Source: Deinococcus psychrotolerans (GTDB taxonomy: Bacteria > Deinococcota > Deinococci > Deinococcales > Deinococcaceae). From it: a stretch of DNA of 63,735 nt. Where the stretch lies: assembly GCF_003860465.1 (NCBI RefSeq), contig NZ_CP034188.1, positions 1-63,735 of the forward strand, given 5' to 3'. Below are positions 7,791 to 15,526 of this stretch, piece by piece. Each line of letters opens with the position of its first letter. The first letter of the stretch is position 1. Below the pieces are notes generated by a model. It did no database searches. It was not told where the DNA came from and saw only the letters and a program-made list of their open reading frames with translations. The position numbers and the translations under genes are program-made.

Positions 7791-8709
7791 ATTGGAAGGC
7801 ACTTATTACGAGGCATACAAGAATCAAGTGCGCGATGCTCAAGCTCCCACTAGCAGCTTACCTCCAGTCTTAGCCCAGTTGGGCCGCCAGGTAGCTGCTG
7901 CCATTATGGCAGATGCCCTTACTACTGCCACAAATGTTTCTCTTACAACACCCCAGGGGAAAACGGTCACAGGACCAATACCCAAGCTTCCCCAGACACT
8001 TGTCATCACTACTAAAGAGGAGCGCTCTCACTTGGGCGTGCCCATCCAGCAGGAGCTTGGTGCTCTTTACACTGGTTACCTATCCTTCGGAAATATCCGT
8101 GGGAATGCAGTACTCACTGCCAAGCCTGTCGAAGCGGCTTGGCCTGTAATAGAGGAACAGCTCAAATTGCTTGTCATCGCCAAATCTGTGTTGGCATCGG
8201 GCTGTACTGCCCTGGCACTCGCTCAGAATGCGATCGCCCGCTTTCAGCCTGCGCAGGTGATAATCGCGTCAATCTTTTACTCTGATGAAGGCATCTCCCA
8301 GATGCAGTCGGCTCTTCCAAACGTGAGAATCTATGTTTTAGGTGAGGCAGATTATCTGACCAAGGACGGCATGCTGGAACCCGGTGTTGGGCTACTGGAA
8401 GAACGCCTTCCTGGCGATGTCGCACCCCTGTTTGACGAGGTACCTGCACTTGTGGCTGCGCACTCTGCCCCAGACAAACTTATGCAGGAAGCCTTACGAC
8501 ACATCGACGAGCTGGAAAAGCAAGGGCTCAGTAAACCGACATCTCTTGAGGCATACGGACTAGCTGTGCACTATGTCAACCAGTTCGTTGCCGCTCAATC
8601 TACCGGCCTAGGTTCACCGTTTGACCTGGTATCCAGCCTGAGTTTGGGAGAAGCCGAAGCCACTCTACAGGCCATCCGTCATCCTTCTGGTCGAAGGAAT
8701 TCCCCTTGA
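7777..8709 (+). CDS. Uracil-phosphoribosyltransferase-like protein
   Basis: Product of 310 aa. The start at 7777 was chosen for the GGAG 5 nt upstream; a GTG at 7771 is also possible. Residues about 75-205 follow the UPRT order: a KLPQTLVIT segment, a small core, a loop VLASGCTALALA where UPRT has MLATGGT, then PNVRIYVLGEAD and LEPGVG, matching PDV-I-Y-AAID and IVPGLG of UPRT. The PRPP-loop acidic residue is replaced (KSVLASG rather than DPMLATG), so activity may be altered or lost. Residues 220-310 are extra helical sequence not found in UPRT. It overlaps both neighbours, so it is part of one operon. A nucleotide-binding or signalling role is inferred. Confidence 0.7.
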   Translation: MSLHKLEGTYYEAYKNQVRDAQAPTSSLPPVLAQLGRQVAAAIMADALTTATNVSLTTPQGKTVTGPIPKLPQTLVITTKEERSHLGVPIQQELGALYTGYLSFGNIRGNAVLTAKPVEAAWPVIEEQLKLLVIAKSVLASGCTALALAQNAIARFQPAQVIIASIFYSDEGISQMQSALPNVRIYVLGEADYLTKDGMLEPGVGLLEERLPGDVAPLFDEVPALVAAHSAPDKLMQEALRHIDELEKQGLSKPTSLEAYGLAVHYVNQFVAAQSTGLGSPFDLVSSLSLGEAEATLQAIRHPSGRRNSP

Positions 8710-9629
8710 TAGAGCAACTCAAACTTGATTTCTCTTCTAGAGAAGTCAGCAGCAGGGTGAATCCGCTTGCACTGTTCGCGAAGCTAAATGGGGCAACGTC
8801 ACCAGAAAGAGCCATGAAGGACCTGTGCCGTCGGGCCCGTCTGTACTGCCACATGCACGAGCCGCCCTTTGGCCTGATGAACGTCACCAGGATGCTTAAA
8901 GTAGAGGTTGAGCGCAGTAAGCATCTTCCAGCCAAGATTCGTGGCCGTCTAGAACGGCGCGCAACCGGATACGTGATCGTCGTCAATGAGTATTTATCAT
9001 GGCGGCGATTGAGGAGCACGGTAGCTCATGAGCTGGGGCATGTTCTTCTGTACCGCTCTTTAAGTCGCCATCCTGAAGCAATCAGCGCCTTGCGGGAACC
9101 GGAACAATGGGCACATGTGGAAGCCTTATGCGATTTGGCCGCCGCTGAGCTACTGATGCCTCTGGACGATCTTTGGGGATTTGCTTTCCCCGACATATTG
9201 AGTGTCTACAACTCGGAACTTCATATGAGTCTCTACGATCGGTATTTGGTTTCGTACACAGCTCTTTTCAAGCGGCATCTGGACTTGGGGGTAGACTTAG
9301 TTTTACTCTGGCGCGCCATTCCCAGCACCATGCTGACTTGGCGAATCTCGTCTGCCTACCACAAGGGGAACTATTTCATCCCCCCAGGAATGAGTGCCAC
9401 GAAACACCTGTTTCCCAATATCTTGGACGGCATAAATCTCGATGAGAGTGGGTGGCGGATCACTGCACCTGAGATGCAATTCACCTTCCAAGGACGCGTT
9501 TTGGAAGGTGAATGTGCAATCGTGGACTCTACGCCACGACGGGCTCAGCCTCTTTTTGAGGGTTTCCGGGTAGCTGATGAACCCAATCTTTCCCTCGGAG
9601 CCGTCATGCTGATGAGGTTTAAATCATAA
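8706..9629 (+). CDS. ImmA/IrrE-family zinc metallopeptidase
   Basis: Product of 307 aa from a TTG start (TTGA overlap with the upstream stop; AAGGAA 7 nt upstream). STVAHELGHVLLY carries HExxH at residues 108-112, and Glu139 in HVEALCDLAAAELL is a candidate third ligand, the M78/DUF955 pattern. In phages and mobile elements these enzymes cleave repressors or antitoxins; in Deinococcus IrrE/PprI cleaves DdrO. There is no N-terminal HTH, unlike the second family member at 20605-21759, so its target must be supplied in trans. The C-terminal 120 residues are unassigned. It is the third gene of the DUF4062/UPRT-like operon. Confidence 0.85.
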   Translation: MIEQLKLDFSSREVSSRVNPLALFAKLNGATSPERAMKDLCRRARLYCHMHEPPFGLMNVTRMLKVEVERSKHLPAKIRGRLERRATGYVIVVNEYLSWRRLRSTVAHELGHVLLYRSLSRHPEAISALREPEQWAHVEALCDLAAAELLMPLDDLWGFAFPDILSVYNSELHMSLYDRYLVSYTALFKRHLDLGVDLVLLWRAIPSTMLTWRISSAYHKGNYFIPPGMSATKHLFPNILDGINLDESGWRITAPEMQFTFQGRVLEGECAIVDSTPRRAQPLFEGFRVADEPNLSLGAVMLMRFKS

Positions 9630-9902
9630 TTTTTCTTTTATGGAGAATGCCTCAGCACCCTCTGGGCAGATGTGTTCAAACGCAAAGGTGCGAGTAGCCT
9701 GACGTTCCAAATCAAGTGCTTCAAATAGCCACTGGTGCTCTTGGTGGTAGGGAAGCTTAGTGCCAAAAAATACACGCTCTACTACGACGTGCCGAACCTC
9801 AAGCTCTCCCTTATGGTTCAGGTAGACGAATCTCATTTCGGTGCCAATCAAGCGGTTGAGCATCTTGAGGCAGGTAGCGGCATCTAGCGAAATATCGAGC
9901 AT
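9624..9902 (-). CDS. Small WYL-like domain protein
   Basis: Product of 92 aa. The ATG at 9902 was preferred to one at 9932 because AAGGAG lies 7 nt upstream. It has MRFVYLNHKGELEVRHVVVE, then a stretch where WYL proteins carry their name motif, then RTFAFEHI, the R-x-F-x-L-x-R-I-like end. WYL domains bind ligands or nucleic acid ends and regulate defence genes. Here the domain stands alone without an HTH. It is convergent with the metallopeptidase gene and overlaps its end by 6 bp, so it could regulate the module. The assignment is tentative. Confidence 0.5.
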   Translation of the reverse strand: MLDISLDAATCLKMLNRLIGTEMRFVYLNHKGELEVRHVVVERVFFGTKLPYHQEHQWLFEALDLERQATRTFAFEHICPEGAEAFSIKEKL

Positions 9903-10074
9903 GGCGCAACTCCTTGTGGGCAAGTCTCGCATCTATAGCCTCTCCACAGACAAGCCATTTCAACCTAAAATATGGTAACTGTACTCTGTGTCCGTGATAC
10001 ACAGACTGTCCATCACGCGATGCTATGAGTGGTAGCCAATAGCGAAACCATGAGAGTGTTCTAGCGTCTAAACT

Positions 10075-10614
10075 TCACGACTTGAGCCGCTCGCGCAGAT
10101 CCGCCATGCGCCGCGCCAGCTCGTCGGGCGGCAGCAGATCCGCTTCCGGCTCGCGCGGCGCTTGCAGTTCGACTTCTGCGAACTGGCGGGCCTGCTTACC
10201 GAGCTGGCCATCCGCAGCAACGCTCCGCACCAGGTAGCTGTGCCCGAAGCCGCCTTCGTGCGAGATCGCTTCGATGCGGCCACGTCGCTCGCGGGCGCTG
10301 CGGCCCTCGATCCAAGTCACCAGCTCGCCCAGCTTGAACTTCGCCTTCCGGTTCTGAGCAGGCTGGGGGGTGGGCGTGGGCACGCTCGCCACCGGGTAGC
10401 GCTCCCCAGCAGACTTCAAGCGGCGCTCGGCGAGCGGTCTGGCTGGGCCCGGCTCTCCGTTGTCATTGACCGAGGCCACCATGTACCAGTGGACTTCCTC
10501 GCCCGTCGCCTCCCGCATCTCCCGCGATTCCCTCACCACGCCCCGGCACTCGCGGCCAGTGAAGGCCTCACGCCATGTGACGAGGTCACCGGGCTGGAAG
10601 AGTGGAACGGTCAC
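10075..10614 (-). CDS. Hypothetical protein with two SH3/KOW-like repeats
   Basis: Product of 179 aa with two similar units: PGDLVTWREAFTGRECRGVV near residue 8 and LGELVTWIEGRSARERRGRI near residue 95. Each is followed by a Tyr/Tyr-Leu-Val strand and 'VASVNDNGEPG'-like or 'VRSVAADGQLG'-like turns. This suggests a duplicated small beta-barrel. It is the last gene of the leftward early operon, coupled by ATGA to the gene before. The function is unknown. The 170 bp to its left (9903-10074) contain no gene that I can see. Confidence 0.7.
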   Translation of the reverse strand: MTVPLFQPGDLVTWREAFTGRECRGVVRESREMREATGEEVHWYMVASVNDNGEPGPARPLAERRLKSAGERYPVASVPTPTPQPAQNRKAKFKLGELVTWIEGRSARERRGRIEAISHEGGFGHSYLVRSVAADGQLGKQARQFAEVELQAPREPEADLLPPDELARRMADLRERLKS

Positions 10615-10751
10615 AGCAAGCCCCGCACATGAAAATCCAGAGCGATCACGGCAACCGTCAGTGAGGCAATGCAGACGGCGGGCCAGGGGTGGCGATCAAT
10701 CGGCACAGTGCTCAGGATCAAGGCCAAGACGATCAGCGTGAACCAGATCAC
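10611..10751 (-). CDS. Very small membrane protein
   Basis: Product of 46 aa starting on GTG at 10751, which overlaps the upstream stop (GTGA) while its own stop overlaps the next ATG (ATGA). Two hydrophobic stretches (IWFTLIVLALILST and AVCIASLTVAVIALDF) flank a short polar turn. The perfect overlaps on both sides support translation. Function unknown. Confidence 0.65.
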   Translation of the reverse strand: MIWFTLIVLALILSTVPIDRHPWPAVCIASLTVAVIALDFHVRGLL

Positions 10752-10954
10752 GTCTGCCGCCCTGACCGCTCCCGGTACCGCTCGGCGTGGGTGTTTGTTG
10801 TCCCTTCGCAGCGCTCCAGCCAGCGCGGCGGCGTGCCGGGCCGGAAGATTGCGCCGCAGCTCGCGCAGACGAACAGAGAGACGCTGACGCGGTCCCACTC
10901 GTCACGGTGCTGCTGGCCACGCCAATCATGGGTACGGGTTGCTGAATCAATCAT
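10748..10954 (-). CDS. Small zinc-ribbon-like protein
   Basis: Product of 68 aa. The ATG at 10954 was chosen because GAGG precedes it by 6 nt. It contains CASCGAIFRP and a later Cys and His (ERCEGTTNTH), likely one zinc site. Phage early operons often carry such ribbons. It overlaps the genes on both sides. Confidence 0.65.
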   Translation of the reverse strand: MIDSATRTHDWRGQQHRDEWDRVSVSLFVCASCGAIFRPGTPPRWLERCEGTTNTHAERYRERSGRQT

Positions 10955-11117
10955 CGTCATCCTCGCCATCGATGCAGGCTGGGCAGTCGGGGTTGGCGCA
11001 GACGTAGTGCGCGTGCGGATCGTCGAGCGGCGGGTAGGTGTCGTAAAGCGGGTACTCGTGGTGCTCGATGACCATTCGCTCGCCGCACAGCAGGCAAAAC
11101 TCTGAAAAGGTGGTCAT
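10947..11117 (-). CDS. Small Cys-rich protein
   Basis: Product of 56 aa with CLLCGE and a second cluster CANPDCPAC, followed by an acidic tail (DGEDDDD). Four to five cysteines suggest one zinc site. The ATG overlaps the upstream stop (ATGA). Function unknown. Confidence 0.65.
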   Translation of the reverse strand: MTTFSEFCLLCGERMVIEHHEYPLYDTYPPLDDPHAHYVCANPDCPACIDGEDDDD

Positions 11118-11299
11118 GACTCGGCCTCCAGCGCCTCAAACAGAACAGTCAAGGCACAATCTGGCTCGTGAATCCCTGGACCGCCGGGTATCGTCTCTCC
11201 CGAGCACAAGCGGCACATCCACTCATCAGGCCGGGCAGGATCGGGCACCATGAACTGATCGGCAACCTGGGTGAAAGCCTGAGCCACTTCTTGAGTCAT
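11114..11299 (-). CDS. Small zinc-finger-like protein
   Basis: Product of 61 aa with MCRLCSG and HEPDC, a CxxC plus HxxxC arrangement. It is linked by ATGA overlaps to both neighbours in the leftward operon. Function unknown. Confidence 0.65.
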   Translation of the reverse strand: MTQEVAQAFTQVADQFMVPDPARPDEWMCRLCSGETIPGGPGIHEPDCALTVLFEALEAES

Positions 11300-11574
11300 G
11301 AGAGAACCTGCCTTCTGGCTTCCCCTCGGTCCCGCGTCCGTTTGAGTTCATGCTTTCTGGACGACAGAGCTTCAAGCGCCTGCTTGCCGGATTCCGTGAC
11401 GGCGGGCTGCTGCTGCTGAGTGGACCAGGCGACATGGCCGAGTTCAATGAGACGCTGCATGGTTTTCTCGTCTCTCATTACGCCCGGAACCGTTCCTTGC
11501 CGGGCAAGAGAGGCCAGCAATCGGGCGGGTTTCCCGGAGGCCACAAGCCCAAATCCGCCAGTGGTACGACTCAT
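11296..11574 (-). CDS. Hypothetical protein, possible winged helix
   Basis: Product of 92 aa, basic. Residues about 18-70 read as helix-helix-strand, with LIELGHVAW and TESGKQALEAL like the wing and last helix of a winged-helix protein. ATGA overlaps exist on both sides. A regulatory role is possible. Confidence 0.6.
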   Translation of the reverse strand: MSRTTGGFGLVASGKPARLLASLARQGTVPGVMRDEKTMQRLIELGHVAWSTQQQQPAVTESGKQALEALSSRKHELKRTRDRGEARRQVLS

Positions 11575-12044
11575 AATCTGGCCTCGACCAGTGCGGCCAA
11601 AGATTTAACCTGCTCACTCTCTCCGCGCAGCGCCACGTCAAGCTGATCGGCACAGTTCAGGAGGGTGATGGTTGCGTCTATCTCCCGTGTCGCCCGCCCG
11701 GCAGACCGCCACTCTTCGGGAAGAGGCTGCACACGCGCCAGCTGCTCAAGCAAGAACGCGATGTCCTTTTTGGCGTTCAGCAGGAAGGTAAATGCCGCTT
11801 CATCATCCACCGAGGCATAGTGGCTGTCGCAATACAGATCAGCGACGTCTCCACCCGCCGCCACGTGGGCCGCATGGTCAGGATGGCGGTTGTCGTCTGT
11901 GCAGCGCCAGATCTCACTGAGCGTGCTGTCCCCGACGCCCAGCTTGTAACCGTAAAACTTCTGACCCGTGGTGTTGTCACTGATCTCGATGTGATCAACA
12001 GCCTTGAGGCGGGTTTTGATTTCCTCAACAGTCCGTTCGGTCAT
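11571..12044 (-). CDS. Hypothetical protein
   Basis: Product of 157 aa. The ATG at 12044 overlaps the upstream stop, so the longer open frame to 12137 is not needed. It is acidic, with a central Cys/His patch (RCTDDNRHPDHAAH, then CDSHYA) that could bind metal, and a helical C-terminus. It belongs to the leftward early operon. No family recognised. Confidence 0.7.
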   Translation of the reverse strand: MTERTVEEIKTRLKAVDHIEISDNTTGQKFYGYKLGVGDSTLSEIWRCTDDNRHPDHAAHVAAGGDVADLYCDSHYASVDDEAAFTFLLNAKKDIAFLLEQLARVQPLPEEWRSAGRATREIDATITLLNCADQLDVALRGESEQVKSLAALVEARL

Positions 12045-12526
12045 GCCAGTTGCTCCCGGCCCAGCAGCGCCACACGCTCGCCAAGGGCCTGCTTCCAGCG
12101 TTCCCGTTCTCCCATCCGGTCGGAGGTCTCGACCCACAGCCGCCCTTCGACTACCTCACCAGCGGCCCACTGCGCCAGAGCTTTGGCCTGACCGTCCGAG
12201 AGACCGTGGAACTGATGCACGACATTGAACGGCTGCATCCACTTCCAAGTCGAAGCGTCGTGGGCCGCTGGATTGAACTGCGGATCGAGTGCCCCGATCA
12301 TCAGCTCATGGGTCGCCTCTGGGTAGAGGAGGATCGCAGGCCTCATCCCCAGCTCTTCGCGCAGATGCACCACGCTGATCATGTAGCGGGGCCAGAACGG
12401 ATGCGCGAGCGGCAGGTCCAGGAACCAAGAGGTCAGGCAGGTCGAAGGGGCGAACTCTGGCACGCCAGTTTCTGTGGCCGAGCCGATAGGGCCGGTGAGT
12501 TTCAAATGATGGGGCATGTTGGTCAC
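12041..12526 (-). CDS. Hypothetical protein
   Basis: Product of 161 aa from GTG (GTGA overlap with the methyltransferase remnant). Aromatic-rich middle (TWKWMQPFNVVHQFHGL) and helical C-terminus. Co-operonic with the neighbours. No family recognised. Confidence 0.65.
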   Translation of the reverse strand: MTNMPHHLKLTGPIGSATETGVPEFAPSTCLTSWFLDLPLAHPFWPRYMISVVHLREELGMRPAILLYPEATHELMIGALDPQFNPAAHDASTWKWMQPFNVVHQFHGLSDGQAKALAQWAAGEVVEGRLWVETSDRMGERERWKQALGERVALLGREQLA

Positions 12527-12948
12527 CAGAGTCCCGGCTGAACCCAGTCGGCAGGCACGTGAGGGCGGAAAGGGACGGTCGGCACTTCGGGCGCGGCTAC
12601 TTCGGCTTCAATCCGCTCGAACGCATCGACGTCGAGGCAGCTCTCCAGTCCTGGGGAACGGACGTGCAGGGCCACTGGATCATCACCGACAGCTTCGCGT
12701 GGATCAACCTCGAACACGTCGGTCTGGTAATGCCGGGTGCAGGGATGGTTGTGTTCGTGCATGGCGATGGCCTCACCGTCATGGTTGATTGCCACGTCCG
12801 GGCTGCGGCCTAGAGCCAGTTCGATGCCGAGACTGACCCCGCCGCCACCGGCGAACAAATCGACGATCTTCTTCCCGGCGATGTCAGCGCTGCCCAGGAG
12901 ATAGGAGAACAAGGGCGGGCGGGGAGCGGGACGTTTGGGACTGCTCAT
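12523..12948 (-). pseudogene. Truncated DNA cytosine-5 methyltransferase
   Basis: Remnant of 141 aa. Residues 28-75 match the start of phage Dcm enzymes: IVDLFAGGGGVSLGIE (AdoMet motif I), then VAINHDGEAIAMHEHNHP and the RHYQTDVFEVDP segment. The text then jumps to an acidic linker and ends at residue 141, while functional relatives are several times longer. The catalytic Pro-Cys motif, the target-recognition domain and the late motifs are missing. It still has operon overlaps and an AGAAGGG site before the ATG, so the short product may be made. It probably arose by internal deletion and cannot methylate DNA alone. Confidence 0.75.
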
Positions 12949-13126
12949 ACGTCCCTTCTGAGGGGGCGCGGCAGGGACTGCTGCTCAATGGGCACGGGGG
13001 CCAGTTTTAGCAGCATAGTCCACAACTCCAGCAAGTCCTTAGGCTGAATTGAACTGTATATTAGAGTACAATAAATGCGAGCACCGAAAGTATGCATGCT
13101 GCCTACACGGCGCTCTCGGGGGGAGT

Positions 13127-14254
13127 ATGAGAGAAGCTATTACTACATGGTGGCGAGCGCTTGGAGGCCGCAAAGTGCTGACTGGGGTTGCTGAGGTTTC
13201 CGCACCGGCGACTCCAATCGTTCCCCTTGAAGACCCGGTGGTCAGCGATGAGCGTACACGTATTGAGGACCTGCGAACTGTGGCGAAATGGCAGCTTGCG
13301 GCTCTCGGAGCGGTGGCCACTCTGGCATTCACCGGAGTGGCGCTCAATAAGCTTCCCAACGCAGGCATGGCCACAGAGGGCGGATTCTGGATGCTGGTGA
13401 TCGCGGCAGTGGGTGCTCTGGTGACACTGATCTCGATCACTTCGATGATCACGTACGTGGGCTGGGTGCTGGCTCCGCAATATCAGTCGCTTGACGACCA
13501 ATTGAGGCTGGACGAGTTGTCCAAAAAGACGAGGCCTTCGATCGCCGAACAATGGGAACTGAAAGAGCGACTCAGAGAAGCTAATAATCGGCAAAGCAAA
13601 CTTAAAATCTCGAGCAGATGGTACAACCAGGCTGTCTGGTACCTGCCAGATGTCAGTATCAGGGACTTGAGCGACTTCGAGGAGAGTAAAAACAAACTGT
13701 ACGATGAATACGCGCGGCTGAAGAAAAGCCAGGAGTCGCCAGAAAACTCTAAAAAAATAGAAGCGATTGAGGACCGGTTTGCAGCGTATTACGAGCCGGT
13801 CTCGCTGCGACTGCACTGGCGTAATAAACGTGAGAACGTGGCGACACGGGCGCGCAGGGCGCTCTCCATGCTCGGTAAGTTGAGCGGGGGCACTGCTGCT
13901 GGGGTGGTGCTCTATCTCGGGGCAACCGCATACCACCTGCCCGACTTGCCGTCCGCGCTGCGCACCTTCAACCTGCCAGCCTACGGGGTCTGGCGGCCGC
14001 TCAGCATGGTGAAGCCCGAGGTAACCCTGGCGACACTCAAGGCAGATCTGGGCGACAGTTGTCCAGGGACAATGGATACAACCAAGGACAAAGGGATGCA
14101 GGTGATGGTGCTCGAAGAGATACCCGCCGAGCAGACCTACCAGGTGCTGGTGACCAACCTGGGCTGTCGTCCGTTTCGGTACACCGTGGCGAAGGACAGC
14201 GTGGCCGCCCGCGACGAGTTCGCGCTGCTCCCGCATCAATCCCCTCGTCCGTGA
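13127..14254 (+). CDS. Membrane protein inserted in the early operon
   Basis: Product of 375 aa. Membrane segments lie at about residues 60-82, 90-120 and 255-280; a charged coiled-coil region of about 130 residues (ERLREANNRQSKLK, FEESKNKLYDEYARLKKS) lies between segments 2 and 3; a soluble C-terminal domain follows. The frame is open from 13049, but ATG 13127 follows a GGGGAG stretch (close spacing). The upstream DNA is AT-rich with TTGAAC (about 13049) and TACAAT, a possible own promoter. It is transcribed against the surrounding operon, so it looks like a cargo gene. Exclusion or defence is possible; the family is not recognised. Confidence 0.7.
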   Translation: MREAITTWWRALGGRKVLTGVAEVSAPATPIVPLEDPVVSDERTRIEDLRTVAKWQLAALGAVATLAFTGVALNKLPNAGMATEGGFWMLVIAAVGALVTLISITSMITYVGWVLAPQYQSLDDQLRLDELSKKTRPSIAEQWELKERLREANNRQSKLKISSRWYNQAVWYLPDVSIRDLSDFEESKNKLYDEYARLKKSQESPENSKKIEAIEDRFAAYYEPVSLRLHWRNKRENVATRARRALSMLGKLSGGTAAGVVLYLGATAYHLPDLPSALRTFNLPAYGVWRPLSMVKPEVTLATLKADLGDSCPGTMDTTKDKGMQVMVLEEIPAEQTYQVLVTNLGCRPFRYTVAKDSVAARDEFALLPHQSPRP

Positions 14255-14409
14255 ATTAGGTAAATGGGCTTGCCGTGTGGGGCGCGCTGAGTGCCTTAAT
14301 CCGGTCGAGGATATGTGCAAGTGGTACGGCGTCGGCAGGTTCGTTTCGGCGCGGCAGTGCTCGTAGTTCGGCATTTGGCAGATGGCGTCCACCACAATGT
14401 GCTCACCGG

Positions 14410-14628
14410 TCATGACCTCAACTCCCGCGCCGCCCGCTCCAGCACCGTGGCCACTCTGGGCAAGCTCGGCACGACGAAGGCCCGCTGCGCTCCCCAGCGG
14501 AACAGCGCCACCGCGATCAGCAGCAGCGCCAGCCCAAGGAGGCTTCCGTTTGCCAGTCCGTTCATGCCGATGAAGGCCAGCAGTGCGCCGAGGCCCATGC
14601 GCCAGCTGCCGCGTTTGGATTCGTTCAT
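14410..14628 (-). CDS. Small two-pass membrane protein
   Basis: Product of 72 aa with two hydrophobic helices (about residues 11-27 and 28-45: LGALLAFIGMNGLANG, LLGLALLLIAVALF). AGGAG lies 6 nt before the ATG, which overlaps the upstream stop (ATGA). The gene that should follow has been disrupted by the 13127-14254 gene. Function unknown. Confidence 0.65.
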   Translation of the reverse strand: MNESKRGSWRMGLGALLAFIGMNGLANGSLLGLALLLIAVALFRWGAQRAFVVPSLPRVATVLERAARELRS

Positions 14629-14843
14629 AGAGTCTCCTGAATGCCGCTTGCGCGGTCGGTGGTGCGGTAATGGCGGGCGAAGGGTGGGTAGGCAATGTCG
14701 TGAACCAGAACGCGCCAGGCCGCTTTGGCTTCCCTGAGCTGCTGCTGCGGCGCACGCTCCCGCACCAGGGCGAGGTAATGGGCAGCGGCCTTGTCGGCAG
14801 CGAGACTGGCCGGGCTGATGGCGTGACGGTCGGGGAGAATCAC
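14625..14843 (-). CDS. Hypothetical protein
   Basis: Product of 72 aa. The GTG at 14843 (GTGA overlap with the upstream stop) was chosen over a GTG at 14867. Helical and basic, with AADKAAAHYLALVRER as the core helix. No family recognised. Confidence 0.6.
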   Translation of the reverse strand: MILPDRHAISPASLAADKAAAHYLALVRERAPQQQLREAKAAWRVLVHDIAYPPFARHYRTTDRASGIQETL

Positions 14844-15031
14844 GCGGCGCTCTTTTTGGCGGGCCACTTGCCACCAGCGACCACGCCATCGAGGAGGCCG
14901 ATGAGGTACTGGGCGCGGCCACTTTTCTCGGCGAGGCGCGGGTCAACGCTGGCGGGGTAGCCCAGCTCGCGGTTGATTTCAAACAACTCCGCGAGCGCGG
15001 CGGTCTGGGTGGTGGGAATGGTGCTGTCCAT
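14840..15031 (-). CDS. Hypothetical protein
   Basis: Product of 63 aa, helical, ending in a basic tail (GGKWPAKKSAA). TGATG overlap with the upstream gene. No family recognised. Confidence 0.6.
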   Translation of the reverse strand: MDSTIPTTQTAALAELFEINRELGYPASVDPRLAEKSGRAQYLIGLLDGVVAGGKWPAKKSAA

Positions 15032-15183
15032 CAGCCGCCCACCCGCTCCAACCGGCGCTGGAGCTGACGCACGCGACGGCAGAGCTTCAGGTGGTGACGG
15101 GTGCCCAGACGGGCGGTGGCACGGCGGGCAAGGACACGCCGGAGTTCGTGAGTGAGGGGCTCACGGGCGGAGATAAGGGTCAC
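15031..15183 (-). CDS. Very basic small protein
   Basis: Product of 50 aa from GTG at 15183, with GGAG 6 nt upstream and a TGATG overlap with the next gene. About a quarter of the residues are Arg (LRRVLARRATARL, CRRVRQLQRRLERV). A nucleic-acid-binding or host-takeover peptide is possible. Confidence 0.6.
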   Translation of the reverse strand: MTLISAREPLTHELRRVLARRATARLGTRHHLKLCRRVRQLQRRLERVGG

Positions 15184-15215
15184 GGGCTACTCCAGGTGGA
15201 AAGGGAGGCGTCAGT

Positions 15216-15494
15216 TTGCTTGTCTATCCTGAAGAAGTGAAACTTTTCGTGAGGATCCTGGCGCTGGTGAGGGGCTTCAACGCGCACCATCCACTCCCGG
15301 GGGCCATAACCGAGTCGTTGGAGCGGTTGCACCTCGCACAAGTTCGTTTGAAGTGCGATGCTGCGGTCGATGAGTTCAGCGCTCTGTATCTCCGGTACGC
15401 CACCGGGGAACTGACGCCAACGCAGTACTGGCAAACGAAGAAAGCGCTGCTCGATCAAGAGCGTGCGGCTACCCGCCAGACCGTGCACGGCTGA
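15216..15494 (+). CDS. Hypothetical protein on the strand opposite the early operon
   Basis: Product of 92 aa from TTG with AAAGGGAGG ending 6 nt upstream. The C-terminal part (DEFSALYLRYATGELTPTQY) looks like a genuine folded helical protein. A reverse-strand frame of 116 aa (15180-15530) covers the same DNA and has an ATGA overlap with its upstream gene, so the strand is not certain. I favour this strand for the SD and the more protein-like composition. Confidence 0.5.
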   Translation: MLVYPEEVKLFVRILALVRGFNAHHPLPGAITESLERLHLAQVRLKCDAAVDEFSALYLRYATGELTPTQYWQTKKALLDQERAATRQTVHG

Positions 15495-15526
15495 CTTGAA
15501 ATCGGGAAAACAGTCGCTGACGCCGC

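Noticed and set aside
10957..11139. 60-aa reverse frame
   Set aside because: Arg/His-rich shadow of the Cys-rich 56-aa gene 10947-11117, which has the ATGA overlap.
13103..14755. 550-codon open frame on the minus strand
   Set aside because: It is mostly antisense to the membrane-protein gene 13127-14254 and has His/Arg-rich shadow composition. Only its part near 14413 may be the start of a disrupted gene.
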